The translations under genes and the position numbers were made by a program. Source: Merdicola sp048393175 (GTDB lineage Bacteria; Bacillota; Clostridia; TANB77; CAG-508). From it: a stretch of 21,051 bases of DNA. The notes beneath the pieces were generated by a model. The model saw only the letters and a program-made list of their open reading frames with translations, was not told where the DNA came from and searched no databases. This document shows positions 14,109 to 21,051 of this stretch, piece by piece (positions within the stretch are counted from its first letter, which is position 1; every line of letters starts with the position of its first letter). The stretch lies in contig DBFJJM010000100.1 in NCBI GenBank assembly GCA_048393175.1, forward strand, positions 1 through 21,051. The letters are read 5' to 3'.

Positions 14109-14837
14109 ATGTATATTGATAGAAAATGGATTTATTTAATGATGGGGATTTTCTTAATCTCTGGTATAGTAGGAATGTCACAACAAAAATTATTAGCTTT
14201 AGTCCTTACTATACCAGGATTGCTAATTGCCATTACATTTCATGAGTTTGCACATGCTTTTGCAGCAGATAAATTAGGAGATGATACTCCGAAAAGACAA
14301 GGAAGATTAACCTTAAATCCAATTAGACATTTAGACCCTGTAGGAAGTGTCCTACTATTATTTGCAGGATTTGGGTGGGGTAGACCAGTAGAAATTAATC
14401 CTCGTAACTTTAATCGTAATATTTCTATGCAAAAAGGAGAAGCAATTGTTTCAGTAGCAGGACCATTAATGAATATCCTTTTAGCATTTGTCTTTACCAT
14501 TATTTACTTTTTTGTATATAAATTTGCACCACAAAGCTTTTTTGTTAGTACACCTGGTGTTGTGGTAATGCTTTTATTGCAAACTACTATTTTTACAAAT
14601 GTAGGATTAGGAATTTTTAATTTAATTCCTTTGCCACCATTAGATGGCTCTAAAATTTTCATGAGTTTTTTACCATATAATGCAAGAAATTGGATTATGA
14701 ATCATGAACAGGTATTTTATATTGTTTTTTTAGTAATATGGATATTTGGTTTAGCAGGATATATCATTTCTCCTGTTATTGATGCTGTGTCAAGTGGAAT
14801 TTTCTGGTTGGTTTCTGTATTATTTGGATTTATTTAA
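14109..14837 (+). CDS. Site-2 protease family membrane metalloprotease (M50)
   Basis: 242-residue multi-pass membrane protein. The zinc motif HEFAHA (H45, E46, H49) is followed by the family's KLGDDTPKRQGRLTLNPIRH. The second metal motif is NLIPLPPLDG (171-180) with D179 as third ligand. Hydrophobic segments lie near 8-42, 84-92, 113-135, 150-172 and at the C terminus. Members without a PDZ domain and with this layout are widespread in Firmicutes (M50B, FtsH/rhomboid-like membrane proteases of unknown substrate). SpoIVFB is a relative, but this lacks the CBS domain and context to claim it. tsaD follows after 17 bases, so the two are probably co-transcribed. Confidence 0.88.
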   Translation: MYIDRKWIYLMMGIFLISGIVGMSQQKLLALVLTIPGLLIAITFHEFAHAFAADKLGDDTPKRQGRLTLNPIRHLDPVGSVLLLFAGFGWGRPVEINPRNFNRNISMQKGEAIVSVAGPLMNILLAFVFTIIYFFVYKFAPQSFFVSTPGVVVMLLLQTTIFTNVGLGIFNLIPLPPLDGSKIFMSFLPYNARNWIMNHEQVFYIVFLVIWIFGLAGYIISPVIDAVSSGIFWLVSVLFGFI

Positions 14838-14854
14838 AAAAGGAAGAAGGAAAA

Positions 14855-15850
14855 ATGGATAATATTATTACATTAGGAATCGAATCAAGTTGTGATGAAA
14901 CTTCTGTAGCCATTGTAAAAAATGGTAGAGAAGTTCTTTCTAATGTCATTGAATCTCAAATTAAGATACATGAAAAATTTGGAGGAGTTGTTCCAGAAAT
15001 TGCATCTCGTAATCATATTGAAGCTATTTCAGAAGTGACAAAAGAAGCGTTAAAAAGAGCTAATATTTCGTGGAGTCAAATTGATGTAGTTACTTGTACT
15101 TATGGGCCTGGTTTAGTAGGTGCTTTATTAGTTGGAGTGTCTTATGCAAAGGCACTAAGTTATGCACTAGATAAACCATTAGTAGGAGTCAATCATATTG
15201 AAGGACATATTGCGGCTAATTATCTTACCTTTCCAGATTTAAAACCTCCTTTTCTTGCTTTAATTATTTCTGGTGGGCATACTCATTTAGTAGAAGTAAA
15301 AGATTATACGCAGTTTAGGATAATGGGCAAAACAAGAGATGATGCAGTAGGAGAAGCATTTGACAAAGTAGCAAGAGTGATAGGGCTTGGTTATCCAGGA
15401 GGACCAAAAGTAGATAACTTAGCAAAAGAAGGAAAGCCTGTGATTGCACTTCCAAAAGTACATATCGAAAACTTGGATTTTAGCTTTAGTGGAATCAAAA
15501 CAGCAGTAATTAATTTACATCATAAAGAGCCAAATATAAATAAAGCAGATTTAGCGGCTAGCTTTGAAGAAGTAGTTTCAAATTTATTAGTAGAAAATAC
15601 TAGTAAAGCGATAAAACAAACAAGGTTGGATAAAATAGTGCTAGCAGGAGGTGTTTCTGCTAATAGCTATATACGACAAAAGTTTGATAGATTAGCACAA
15701 ACAGAAAATATAAAAGTATATTATCCTGAAATGGTATATTGTACAGATAATGCTGCTATGATAGCTTCTGCAGGATATTATGATTATTTAGCAGGAAAAA
15801 GAGCAAAAGATACATTAAATGCAGTACCAAATTTAAAATTAGAAAGTTAG
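14855..15850 (+). CDS. tsaD: tRNA threonylcarbamoyladenosine synthase component TsaD
   Basis: Transfers the threonylcarbamoyl group to A37 of tRNAs that read ANN codons, working with TsaB and TsaE, which are not in this window. 331 residues, normal length. The ASKHA fold is visible from GIESSCDETSVAIV at the start. The metal site is H114 and H118 (HIEGH) plus D298 (CTDNAAMIA). LIISGGHTHLV and the nucleotide loop LAGGVSANSYIR are present. The ribosome site is AAGGAAGAAGGA before the ATG. The older annotation as a glycoprotease is not correct for this family. Essential in most bacteria. Confidence 0.96.
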   Translation: MDNIITLGIESSCDETSVAIVKNGREVLSNVIESQIKIHEKFGGVVPEIASRNHIEAISEVTKEALKRANISWSQIDVVTCTYGPGLVGALLVGVSYAKALSYALDKPLVGVNHIEGHIAANYLTFPDLKPPFLALIISGGHTHLVEVKDYTQFRIMGKTRDDAVGEAFDKVARVIGLGYPGGPKVDNLAKEGKPVIALPKVHIENLDFSFSGIKTAVINLHHKEPNINKADLAASFEEVVSNLLVENTSKAIKQTRLDKIVLAGGVSANSYIRQKFDRLAQTENIKVYYPEMVYCTDNAAMIASAGYYDYLAGKRAKDTLNAVPNLKLES

Positions 15851-15861
15851 AAAGGAACAAC

Positions 15862-16560
15862 ATGTCTATTTTTGCAATATCTGATTTACATCTCTCTTTA
15901 GGAGAAGCAGATAAGCCAATGAATATTTTCGGAGAGATATGGGAAAATCATACAGAAAAAATTAAACAAAACTGGATAAAACAAGTAAAGAAAGATGACT
16001 TAGTATTACTTCCAGGTGACTTTTCGTGGTCTATGTATTTACAAGATACAGCTACAGATTTTGCCTTTTTAAATGAGCTACCAGGAAAAAAACTTTTACT
16101 AAAAGGAAATCATGATTATTGGTGGAGCACAGTAACTCGTATGCGTCATTATTTGAAAGAACAAGGTTTTTCTAACATTGATTTTATTTATAACAATAGT
16201 TATGAATGGGAACAAACTATTATAACAGGGACAAGAGGATGGAATTTAATGGAACAGACAAGTGAAGATGAAAAAATCTTTGCACGAGAATTAGAAAGAC
16301 TAAAAAGGTCTTTGCAAGACGGTAGAAATAAGTACGGACAAAACAAGCCGATGATTACTTGTATGCATTATCCTCCTATCAAAGAAGGAGAGATTTCTGA
16401 CTTTGTAAGAGTTATGATGGAATATAGAGTAACGACTTGCCTTTATGGTCATTTACACGGACCATCACAGAAATTTGTGATACAAGGAAACCATTATGGA
16501 ATTGATTTTAAAATGGTAAGTTGTGATTACACAGGTTTTCAATTAATTAAGATAAACTAA
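15862..16560 (+). CDS. Calcineurin-like metallophosphoesterase
   Basis: 232 residues with all metallophosphoesterase blocks in order: D8 and H10 (ISDLHLS), PGDFSW, KGNHDYWW, MHYPP and LYGHLHG. A dinuclear metal site that hydrolyses phosphoester bonds is expected; the substrate is unknown. The tryptophan-rich stretches (DFSWSMYL, DYWWSTV, GTRGWNL) are typical of the subgroup formerly grouped as predicted phosphohydrolases in Firmicutes. There is no signal peptide, so it acts in the cytoplasm. It starts 11 bases after tsaD and ends the operon with a strong hairpin. Confidence 0.85.
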   Translation: MSIFAISDLHLSLGEADKPMNIFGEIWENHTEKIKQNWIKQVKKDDLVLLPGDFSWSMYLQDTATDFAFLNELPGKKLLLKGNHDYWWSTVTRMRHYLKEQGFSNIDFIYNNSYEWEQTIITGTRGWNLMEQTSEDEKIFARELERLKRSLQDGRNKYGQNKPMITCMHYPPIKEGEISDFVRVMMEYRVTTCLYGHLHGPSQKFVIQGNHYGIDFKMVSCDYTGFQLIKIN

Positions 16561-16598
16561 ACAGTACTGCTACAGGGTTATTTGTAGCAGTACTGTTT
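16559..16598 (+). terminator. Long perfect hairpin after the phosphoesterase gene
   Basis: A 16-bp perfect stem (AAACAGTACTGCTACA, 16559-16574, with its complement 16583-16598) and an 8-base loop. The left arm overlaps the stop codon. Only three T are in the stem end and CGTT follows, so the T tract is weak, but the stem is very stable and at the right place. Confidence 0.7.
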
Positions 16599-16607
16599 CG
16601 TTAGGAT

Positions 16608-16635
16608 AACACTTATCATAAAATAAAGTGTTTTT
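16608..16635 (+). terminator. Second, weaker hairpin downstream
   Basis: AACACTT (16608-16614) pairs with AAGTGTT (16626-16632), followed by TTT. It may back up the strong hairpin just upstream. The rest of the interval up to 16776 holds only a loose AGAGAAAAAAT/ATTTTTTCTCT inverted repeat around 16648-16720 and no gene. Confidence 0.4.
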
Positions 16636-16776
16636 CGGAAGAACAATAGAGAAAAAATTCATTTAAGCATTTAATAATAAAATAAAAAGTTTAGCGAAAG
16701 GGATTTTTTCTCTGTTAGTAAGAATATGCGTATACCTTTTATACCAAGTTCTCTAGTGCACAAGTACGATTTGTAT

Positions 16777-17397
16777 TTAACTTTGTTTGAATGCTTTTAC
16801 AAAAGAAGCATAATATTTGCCACTTTTCGTAGCAGACAAAACAACTGGAAAGCGGGAAGGCGTAAACCCATAGTAAGCTAAAAAGTTTTCAAGAGAATCA
16901 AATCCAACACTTGAAAAATCACGTTTGGTCATAATAGCACGGATTCCATATCCAATTTCTACTGTGAAATACTGTGTAGGCAATTGAGGTTTAGAGACTA
17001 AACATGCCCAAAAAACTTGTGGATTATCTAATAATAGTTTTTGCCGGATAAAAGTTTGTCCTTCTATGCGAATTTTTCTGCGAGAAAAAACAGGCATACC
17101 ATTTTCCCATCCTATAAAAGAAACCATAATAGGACGTTTTTCAGTTAAAATTTTATTCCGACTAGACTCAGCATACTCTATACAGGTTGCTTGCTGCGTA
17201 ATAGGAATAATTCCTTTTTTTTCAGGCTTGTAGAAAACAATTAGATTGTGCCGATGCGTTTCTTTAATAGGAGCAATCATGATATGTGGGGTTGAGAAGA
17301 AGGCTGGGTCATACCCTTTTGAGTAGGAAATGTCCTGACCGGTTTCCTTAGGTAGGTTGTAGGGAATCTGAATTAAAAGGTCTACATTTGGTTTCAT
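16777..17397 (-). CDS. Unrecognised 206-residue cytoplasmic protein
   Basis: Starts MKPNVDLLIQIPYNLPKETG and ends GKYYASFVKAFKQS. It is rich in beta-prone and aromatic residues, basic, with no signal peptide, membrane segment or motif I can name. Candidates for conserved points are TPHIMIAPIKETHRHNLIVF, FIGWENGMPVF and YFTVEIGYGIRAIMTKRDF. The frame can be extended to a TTG at 17424, but AAGGAGG (17413-17407 on the complement) lies 9 bases before ATG 17397, which decides the start. It is a single gene, divergent from tig, with a good promoter that overlaps an inverted repeat. It seems intact and expressed; function unknown. Confidence 0.75.
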   Translation of the reverse strand: MKPNVDLLIQIPYNLPKETGQDISYSKGYDPAFFSTPHIMIAPIKETHRHNLIVFYKPEKKGIIPITQQATCIEYAESSRNKILTEKRPIMVSFIGWENGMPVFSRRKIRIEGQTFIRQKLLLDNPQVFWACLVSKPQLPTQYFTVEIGYGIRAIMTKRDFSSVGFDSLENFLAYYGFTPSRFPVVLSATKSGKYYASFVKAFKQS

Positions 17398-17424
17398 TTG
17401 TGTTTTCCTCCTTGTTTTTTTCAA

Positions 17425-17436
17425 AATTAGCTAATT
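17425..17436. promoter_or_regulatory. Palindrome in the leader of the 206-residue gene
   Basis: AATTAGCTAATT, a perfect 12-bp palindrome between the transcription start and the ribosome site. It could be an operator; it is short and AT-rich. Confidence 0.35.
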
Positions 17437-17453
17437 GGCTTTATTATGATAAT

Positions 17454-17482
17454 AGTATATCATTTTTATGTTGACCTGTAAA
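17454..17482 (-). promoter_or_regulatory. Extended -10 promoter of the 206-residue gene, with overlapping inverted repeat
   Basis: On the complement, TTTACA (17482-17477), 17 bp, TATACT (17459-17454), with TG one base before the -10. An inverted repeat ATGATA-6 bp-TATCAT (17446-17463) spans the -10, a place where a repressor dimer would block polymerase. Confidence 0.6.
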
Positions 17483-17528
17483 GGTGATACAGTCCATATA
17501 TTGTTCTAATAAATTCCTTGTTAACCCC

Positions 17529-17556
17529 TTGCAATTAATCTAGTTTGTGATATAAT
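17529..17556 (+). promoter_or_regulatory. Extended -10 promoter of tig
   Basis: TTGCAA (17529-17534), 16 bp, TATAAT (17551-17556) with TG one base before the -10. Start near 17562, which leaves no ribosome site for an ATG at 17570 and supports the later start of tig. Confidence 0.75.
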
Positions 17557-17599
17557 ATAAAAGCTAATTATGAAAAAAAGCAGGAAAGGATTGGAAAAC

Positions 17600-18883
17600 A
17601 TGAGTATAAAAGTAGAAAAGACAGATAAACAAAATGAATTAAAGTTAGAATTTACAGTAGAAGCGACTAAATTTGATGAAGCAATGAAAAAGGTATATTT
17701 TAAAACTGCAAAATATTTCAATATACCAGGATTTCGTAAAGGAAAAGCACCTATGAATATTGTAGAAAGACATTATGGAGAACAAGTTTTTTATGAAGAT
17801 ACTTTCAATGAAATATTACAAGAAATATATGAAAAAGAGCTAGCAGAGAATAATATTGTAGCAGTAAGCTATCCAGATATTGATGTAAAACAAATTGGAA
17901 AAGGAAAAGATTTAATCTTTACAGCGGTTGTTCAAACAAAGCCAGAAGTTGTACCAGGAAAATATAAAGGTATAGAACTAAAAAAAGTAGAGTATAATGT
18001 ATCTGATGAGGATATACAACATGAACTTGGACATATGGCAGAAAGAAATGCAAGAATTGTTACAGTAGAAGACCGTGCAGTAGAAGATGGAGATATTACT
18101 GTAATTGATTTTGAAGGGTTTGTAGATGGGGTTGCTTTTGAAGGTGGAAAAGCACAAAACCATGAATTAATCATTGGTAGTAAGTCCTTTATTCCAGGAT
18201 TTGAAGAACAAGTTATAGGAATGAAACCAGAAGAAGAAAAAGAAATTAAAGTAACCTTCCCAGAAGAATATTTTTCAAAAGAATTAGCAGGAAAAGAAGC
18301 TATCTTTAAAGTAAAACTACATGAAATTAAGAAAAAAGAATTGCCAGAAATTGATGATGAGCTTGCTAAAGATGTGAGTGAATTTGATACATTAAACGAA
18401 TTAAAACAAAGTATAAAAGACAAACTTGAAAAGGAAAATGAAACAAAAGCAAAATACGAAATAGAAGAAGCCGCTATTAAAGCTGTGTGTGATAATACAG
18501 AGATTGAAATTCCATCTGGTATGATTGAATCGGAAATTGATAACATGGAAAAAGACATAGAATCTCGTCTTCAATATCAAGGCTTAAATTTAGAACAATA
18601 TTTGCAAATGATAGGAAAATCAAAAACAGACTTTAGAAAAGAATATGAACAGCAAGCAAAAGATTCTGTAAAATCTAGATTAGTTTTAGAGGCTATTTCA
18701 AAGGCAGAAAAGATAGAAGTAGCAGAAGAAGAAATGGAAGCAAAATTAAAAGAAATGGCACAAAATTATGGTAAAACAGAAGAAGAACTAAAAGAGAATG
18801 AATCGTTAAAAAGTTACCTAAAAGGAAATATTGAAACAGAAAAAACCATTCAATACATTATTGAACATGCAAAAATAAAATAG
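17600..18883 (+). CDS. tig: Trigger factor
   Basis: Ribosome-bound chaperone with peptidyl-prolyl isomerase activity that meets nascent chains at the exit tunnel. 427 residues from ATG 17600; an in-frame ATG at 17570 would add ten residues but lies almost at the transcription start, whereas AGGAAAGGA precedes 17600. The ribosome-binding loop GFRKGKAP is at 44-51. The FKBP-type isomerase domain covers about 150-240 (DGDITVIDFEGFVDGVAFEG, then IPGFEEQVIGMKPEEEKEI). The rest is the helical C-terminal chaperone arm. clpP and clpX follow, the standard tig-clpP-clpX order. Confidence 0.95.
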   Translation: MSIKVEKTDKQNELKLEFTVEATKFDEAMKKVYFKTAKYFNIPGFRKGKAPMNIVERHYGEQVFYEDTFNEILQEIYEKELAENNIVAVSYPDIDVKQIGKGKDLIFTAVVQTKPEVVPGKYKGIELKKVEYNVSDEDIQHELGHMAERNARIVTVEDRAVEDGDITVIDFEGFVDGVAFEGGKAQNHELIIGSKSFIPGFEEQVIGMKPEEEKEIKVTFPEEYFSKELAGKEAIFKVKLHEIKKKELPEIDDELAKDVSEFDTLNELKQSIKDKLEKENETKAKYEIEEAAIKAVCDNTEIEIPSGMIESEIDNMEKDIESRLQYQGLNLEQYLQMIGKSKTDFRKEYEQQAKDSVKSRLVLEAISKAEKIEVAEEEMEAKLKEMAQNYGKTEEELKENESLKSYLKGNIETEKTIQYIIEHAKIK

Positions 18884-18896
18884 TAACAAAGAAAAG

Positions 18897-18916
18897 GTAG
18901 GGGGAGTAATATGTAG
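18897..18916 (+). promoter_or_regulatory. Start-stop mini-ORF (AUG-UAG) with strong ribosome site in clpP leader
   Basis: GGTAGGGGGAG (18897-18906... by position) is followed at normal spacing by ATG (18911-18913) and at once by TAG (18914-18916). A ribosome could initiate and terminate without elongating. It lies between tig and clpP, 118 bases before the clpP start. Whether it is used is unknown. Confidence 0.4.
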
Positions 18917-18927
18917 GGATTACGAAA

Positions 18928-18965
18928 AAAGTAAATCCGATTGCATAAGAAGCAATCTCTACTTT
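18928..18965 (+). promoter_or_regulatory. Stem-loop in the tig-clpP intergenic region
   Basis: The inner stem GATTGC (18939-18944) pairs with GCAATC (18952-18957). The outer stem AAAGTA (18928-18933) pairs with TACTTT (18960-18965), separated by a small asymmetric internal loop. T-rich sequence follows (TTTTAGTTTTAGTTTT), so partial termination or attenuation before clpP is possible. Confidence 0.4.
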
Positions 18966-19033
18966 CTTTACGTTTTAGTTTTAGTTTTAAATTTAAAAGA
19001 ATAAAGCAAAAGAAATTTAAAGGAGGAAACAAA

Positions 19034-19642
19034 GTGGAAAAAAATAGTTTAGTACCTTATGTTATTGAACAAACAAGTAGAGGAGAAAGGTCATATGATA
19101 TTTATTCAAGATTATTAAAAGACCGTATCATTTTCTTAGGAGAACAAGTAGATGCAACTACTGCAAGTTTAGTAATTGCACAGCTTTTATTTTTAGAGTC
19201 TGAAGACCCAGAAAAAGAAATTTCTTTATACATTAATAGTCCAGGAGGTTCGATTACAGATGGAATGGGAATTGTCGATACCATGAACTATATTAAATGT
19301 CCTGTTTCTACCCTTTGTGTAGGAATGGCAGCTAGTATGGGTGCAGTACTATTGGCTTCTGGAGAAAAAGGAAAGAGATTTGCTACTCCCAATGCAGAAA
19401 TTCTAATTCACCAACCATTAATTGGAGGACAAGGAGGAGGTCTTTCAGGACAATCTACAGAAATTAAAATTTATTCTGACCACTTAGTAAAAACAAGAGA
19501 AAAGTTAAATCGTTTATTAAGTGAAAGAACAGGTCAGCCAATCGATGTAATTAACAAAGATACCGAAAGAGACAACTATATGACAGCTGAGGAAGCGTTA
19601 AAATATGGTTTAATTGATGGTATCTTAGATAAAAGACAATAA
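19034..19642 (+). CDS. clpP: ATP-dependent Clp protease proteolytic subunit
   Basis: Serine protease barrel that degrades proteins fed by ClpX. 202 residues from GTG 19034. The frame is open back to 18941, but AAAGGAGG (19018-19025) sits before the GTG and the family begins LVPYVIEQTSRGERSYDIYS. Catalytic triad: S101 (GMAASMGAVLL), H126 (ILIHQPL) and D176 (NKDTERDNY), at the spacing known for ClpP. The conserved hydrophobic LFLESEDPEKEISLYINSPG is also present. It sits between tig and clpX, 37 bases before the latter. No CtsR operator was seen upstream. Confidence 0.95.
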   Translation: MEKNSLVPYVIEQTSRGERSYDIYSRLLKDRIIFLGEQVDATTASLVIAQLLFLESEDPEKEISLYINSPGGSITDGMGIVDTMNYIKCPVSTLCVGMAASMGAVLLASGEKGKRFATPNAEILIHQPLIGGQGGGLSGQSTEIKIYSDHLVKTREKLNRLLSERTGQPIDVINKDTERDNYMTAEEALKYGLIDGILDKRQ

Positions 19643-19679
19643 CAAAGGAAGAAAGTAAAATAGAAGAGAGGAGACTATT

Positions 19680-20999
19680 ATGCCAAAAAAGAGTGGGAAT
19701 GACAAAAATGTAAAATGTTCCTTTTGTGGAAAGACACAAGATAGTGTAGACCGTATTGTAGCAGGACCAGGTGTCTATATTTGTAATGAATGTGTAGAGC
19801 TATGTTCCAACATTATTGAAAACGATTATTATGAAGAAGATTCTGCTATGTATACTACTATTGACGAGGAAAAATTACCTACGCCAGAAGAGATTAAAGG
19901 TATTTTAGACCAATATGTTATTGGGCAAGAAGATGCCAAAAAAACATTATCTGTTGCAGTATATAACCACTATAAAAGAATCAACTCTTTAGAAGAAGAA
20001 ACCAAAAAAGATGATGTGGAAATTCAAAAAAGTAATATTTTATTATTAGGACCAACTGGATGTGGTAAAACATTACTTGCTCAAACATTAGCCAAAATTT
20101 TAAATGTACCATTTGCCATCGCAGATGCAACAACACTAACAGAAGCAGGCTATGTAGGAGAAGACGTAGAAAATATTTTGTTAAAATTAATTCAATCTGC
20201 TGATTATGATATTGAAAAAGCAGAAAGAGGAATTATTTATATTGATGAAATTGATAAAATTTCAAGAAAATCAGAAAATCCTTCTATTACAAGAGATGTA
20301 AGTGGAGAAGGAGTACAGCAAGCTTTATTAAAAATTATTGAAGGAACGGTAGCTTCTGTACCACCACAAGGAGGAAGAAAACATCCTCATCAAGAATTAT
20401 TACAAATTAATACAGAAAATATTTTATTTGTTTGTGGTGGAGCGTTTGAAGGATTAGAAAAAATTATTGAAAATCGTACTGGTAAAAAGACAATTGGTTT
20501 TCATGCTCAAATGGGTGAGAAAAAACAGCAAAGCAAATCTGAAACTTTTACAGAGCTTTTACCAGAGGATTTATTAAAGTTTGGATTAATTCCAGAATTT
20601 GTAGGAAGATTACCAATTATTGCTACCCTGCAAGAACTAGACAAAGAAGCGTTAACTCAAATTGTTACCAAACCAAAAAATGCATTAGTAAAACAATACA
20701 AAAAGTTATTTGAAATGGATGGAGTAACCTTAGAATTTGAGCCAGATGCATTAGCCGTAATTGTGGATAAAGCAATTGAGAGAAAAACAGGAGCAAGAGG
20801 ACTTCGTTCTATTATTGAAGAAATTATGAGAGATGTTATGTATGAAATTCCTTCTAATCCAAAAATAGAAAAGTGCATTATTACAAAGCAAACAGTAGAA
20901 GGATTCGAAAAACCAAAAGTGATTTTAAATGAAAATAAACAAGAAAGAAAAGTGGTTCATAAAAAAAGAATCCAACCAAATAATATTGAAACAGCTTAA
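19680..20999 (+). CDS. clpX: ATP-dependent Clp protease ATP-binding subunit ClpX
   Basis: AAA+ unfoldase that selects substrates and threads them into ClpP. 439 residues, slightly above average because of a Lys-rich tail. The N-terminal four-cysteine zinc domain has C13, C16, C35 and C38 (CSFCGK and CNECVELC). Walker A is GPTGCGKT (124-131), Walker B IIYIDEIDK with D189-E190, and the ClpP-docking IGF loop is at 272-274. Sensor 2 is within GARGLRSIIEE. Ribosome site GAGAGGAG precedes the ATG. The stop is followed by a terminator, so lon is not in this transcript. Confidence 0.97.
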   Translation: MPKKSGNDKNVKCSFCGKTQDSVDRIVAGPGVYICNECVELCSNIIENDYYEEDSAMYTTIDEEKLPTPEEIKGILDQYVIGQEDAKKTLSVAVYNHYKRINSLEEETKKDDVEIQKSNILLLGPTGCGKTLLAQTLAKILNVPFAIADATTLTEAGYVGEDVENILLKLIQSADYDIEKAERGIIYIDEIDKISRKSENPSITRDVSGEGVQQALLKIIEGTVASVPPQGGRKHPHQELLQINTENILFVCGGAFEGLEKIIENRTGKKTIGFHAQMGEKKQQSKSETFTELLPEDLLKFGLIPEFVGRLPIIATLQELDKEALTQIVTKPKNALVKQYKKLFEMDGVTLEFEPDALAVIVDKAIERKTGARGLRSIIEEIMRDVMYEIPSNPKIEKCIITKQTVEGFEKPKVILNENKQERKVVHKKRIQPNNIETA

Positions 21000-21016
21000 C
21001 GTAAAAAATAGCATTC

Positions 21017-21051
21017 AAGAAAATTCCTTAAAGAAAAAGGAATTTTCTTTT
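21017..21051 (+). terminator. Terminator after clpX (reaches window edge)
   Basis: A 13-bp stem, AAGAAAATTCCTT (21017-21029) with its complement (21037-21049), and a 7-base loop. T-rich sequence runs out of the window, so the T tract is only partly visible. Confidence 0.75.

Noticed and set aside
18941..19033. Upstream extension of clpP from the ATG at 18941
   Set aside because: The extra 31 residues are Phe/Lys-rich and unlike any ClpP; AAAGGAGG marks GTG 19034, and the ATG at 18941 sits in the middle of the intergenic stem-loop.
1..21051. CRISPR array, insertion sequence or phage genes
   Set aside because: No regularly spaced repeats, no transposase or integrase-like frame, and no terminal inverted repeats were seen; the decayed block at 12543-14108 shows no recognisable mobile-element ends.

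Overview
This 21 kb window comes from a low-GC (roughly one third G+C by eye) bacterium of the Firmicutes, most likely an endospore-forming Clostridia-type organism. Four things point there: the gene content and order (split transketolase, ftsEX with a coiled-coil peptidase, tlyA-recN, tig-clpP-clpX), A/G-rich Shine-Dalgarno sites, close-to-consensus sigma-A promoters, and a small acid-soluble spore protein of the H type with a sigma-G-like promoter. Species-level identity cannot be read from the sequence.

Layout. 1-2661: terminator of an upstream unit, then upp and the two halves of a split transketolase in one operon, closed by a hairpin. 2675-6980: cell-envelope block. An extended -10 promoter drives ftsE-ftsX and a secreted coiled-coil M23 peptidase; after a terminator and two stacked promoters comes a paralogous M23 peptidase. 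The probable theme is FtsEX-controlled peptidoglycan hydrolysis. 6978-8400: a small-gene strip holding sspH (minus strand), a 38-codon plus-strand gene with unusually high GC and its own promoter and terminator, a decayed membrane-protein gene, a 54-residue minus-strand gene and tRNA-Glu(CTC). 8367-12542: tlyA, recN and lysS. 12543-14108: a gene graveyard with short orphan frames, an intact 60-residue ORF, a Fic-domain gene broken by two in-frame stops and a Nudix-like remnant that has lost its catalytic box. 14109-16560: an M50 site-2 protease, tsaD and a calcineurin-like phosphoesterase, apparently one operon. 16777-17397: an unrecognised minus-strand gene behind an operator-like promoter. 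17529-21051: tig, clpP and clpX, the nascent-chain folding and ATP-dependent proteolysis cluster, ending in a terminator at the window edge.

Most of the window is conserved housekeeping. Nothing here clearly constitutes a new multi-gene system. The best candidates for something undescribed are the 38-residue GC-rich gene at 7311-7427, the AUG-UAG start-stop element and stem-loop in the clpP leader, and the unrecognised 206-residue gene at 16777-17397. The duplicated catalytic M23 partners next to ftsEX are the most interesting functional arrangement. Several starts were moved downstream of the longest possible reading frame because the Shine-Dalgarno site and family length favour it: ftsX, sspH, the 206-residue gene, tig and clpP.
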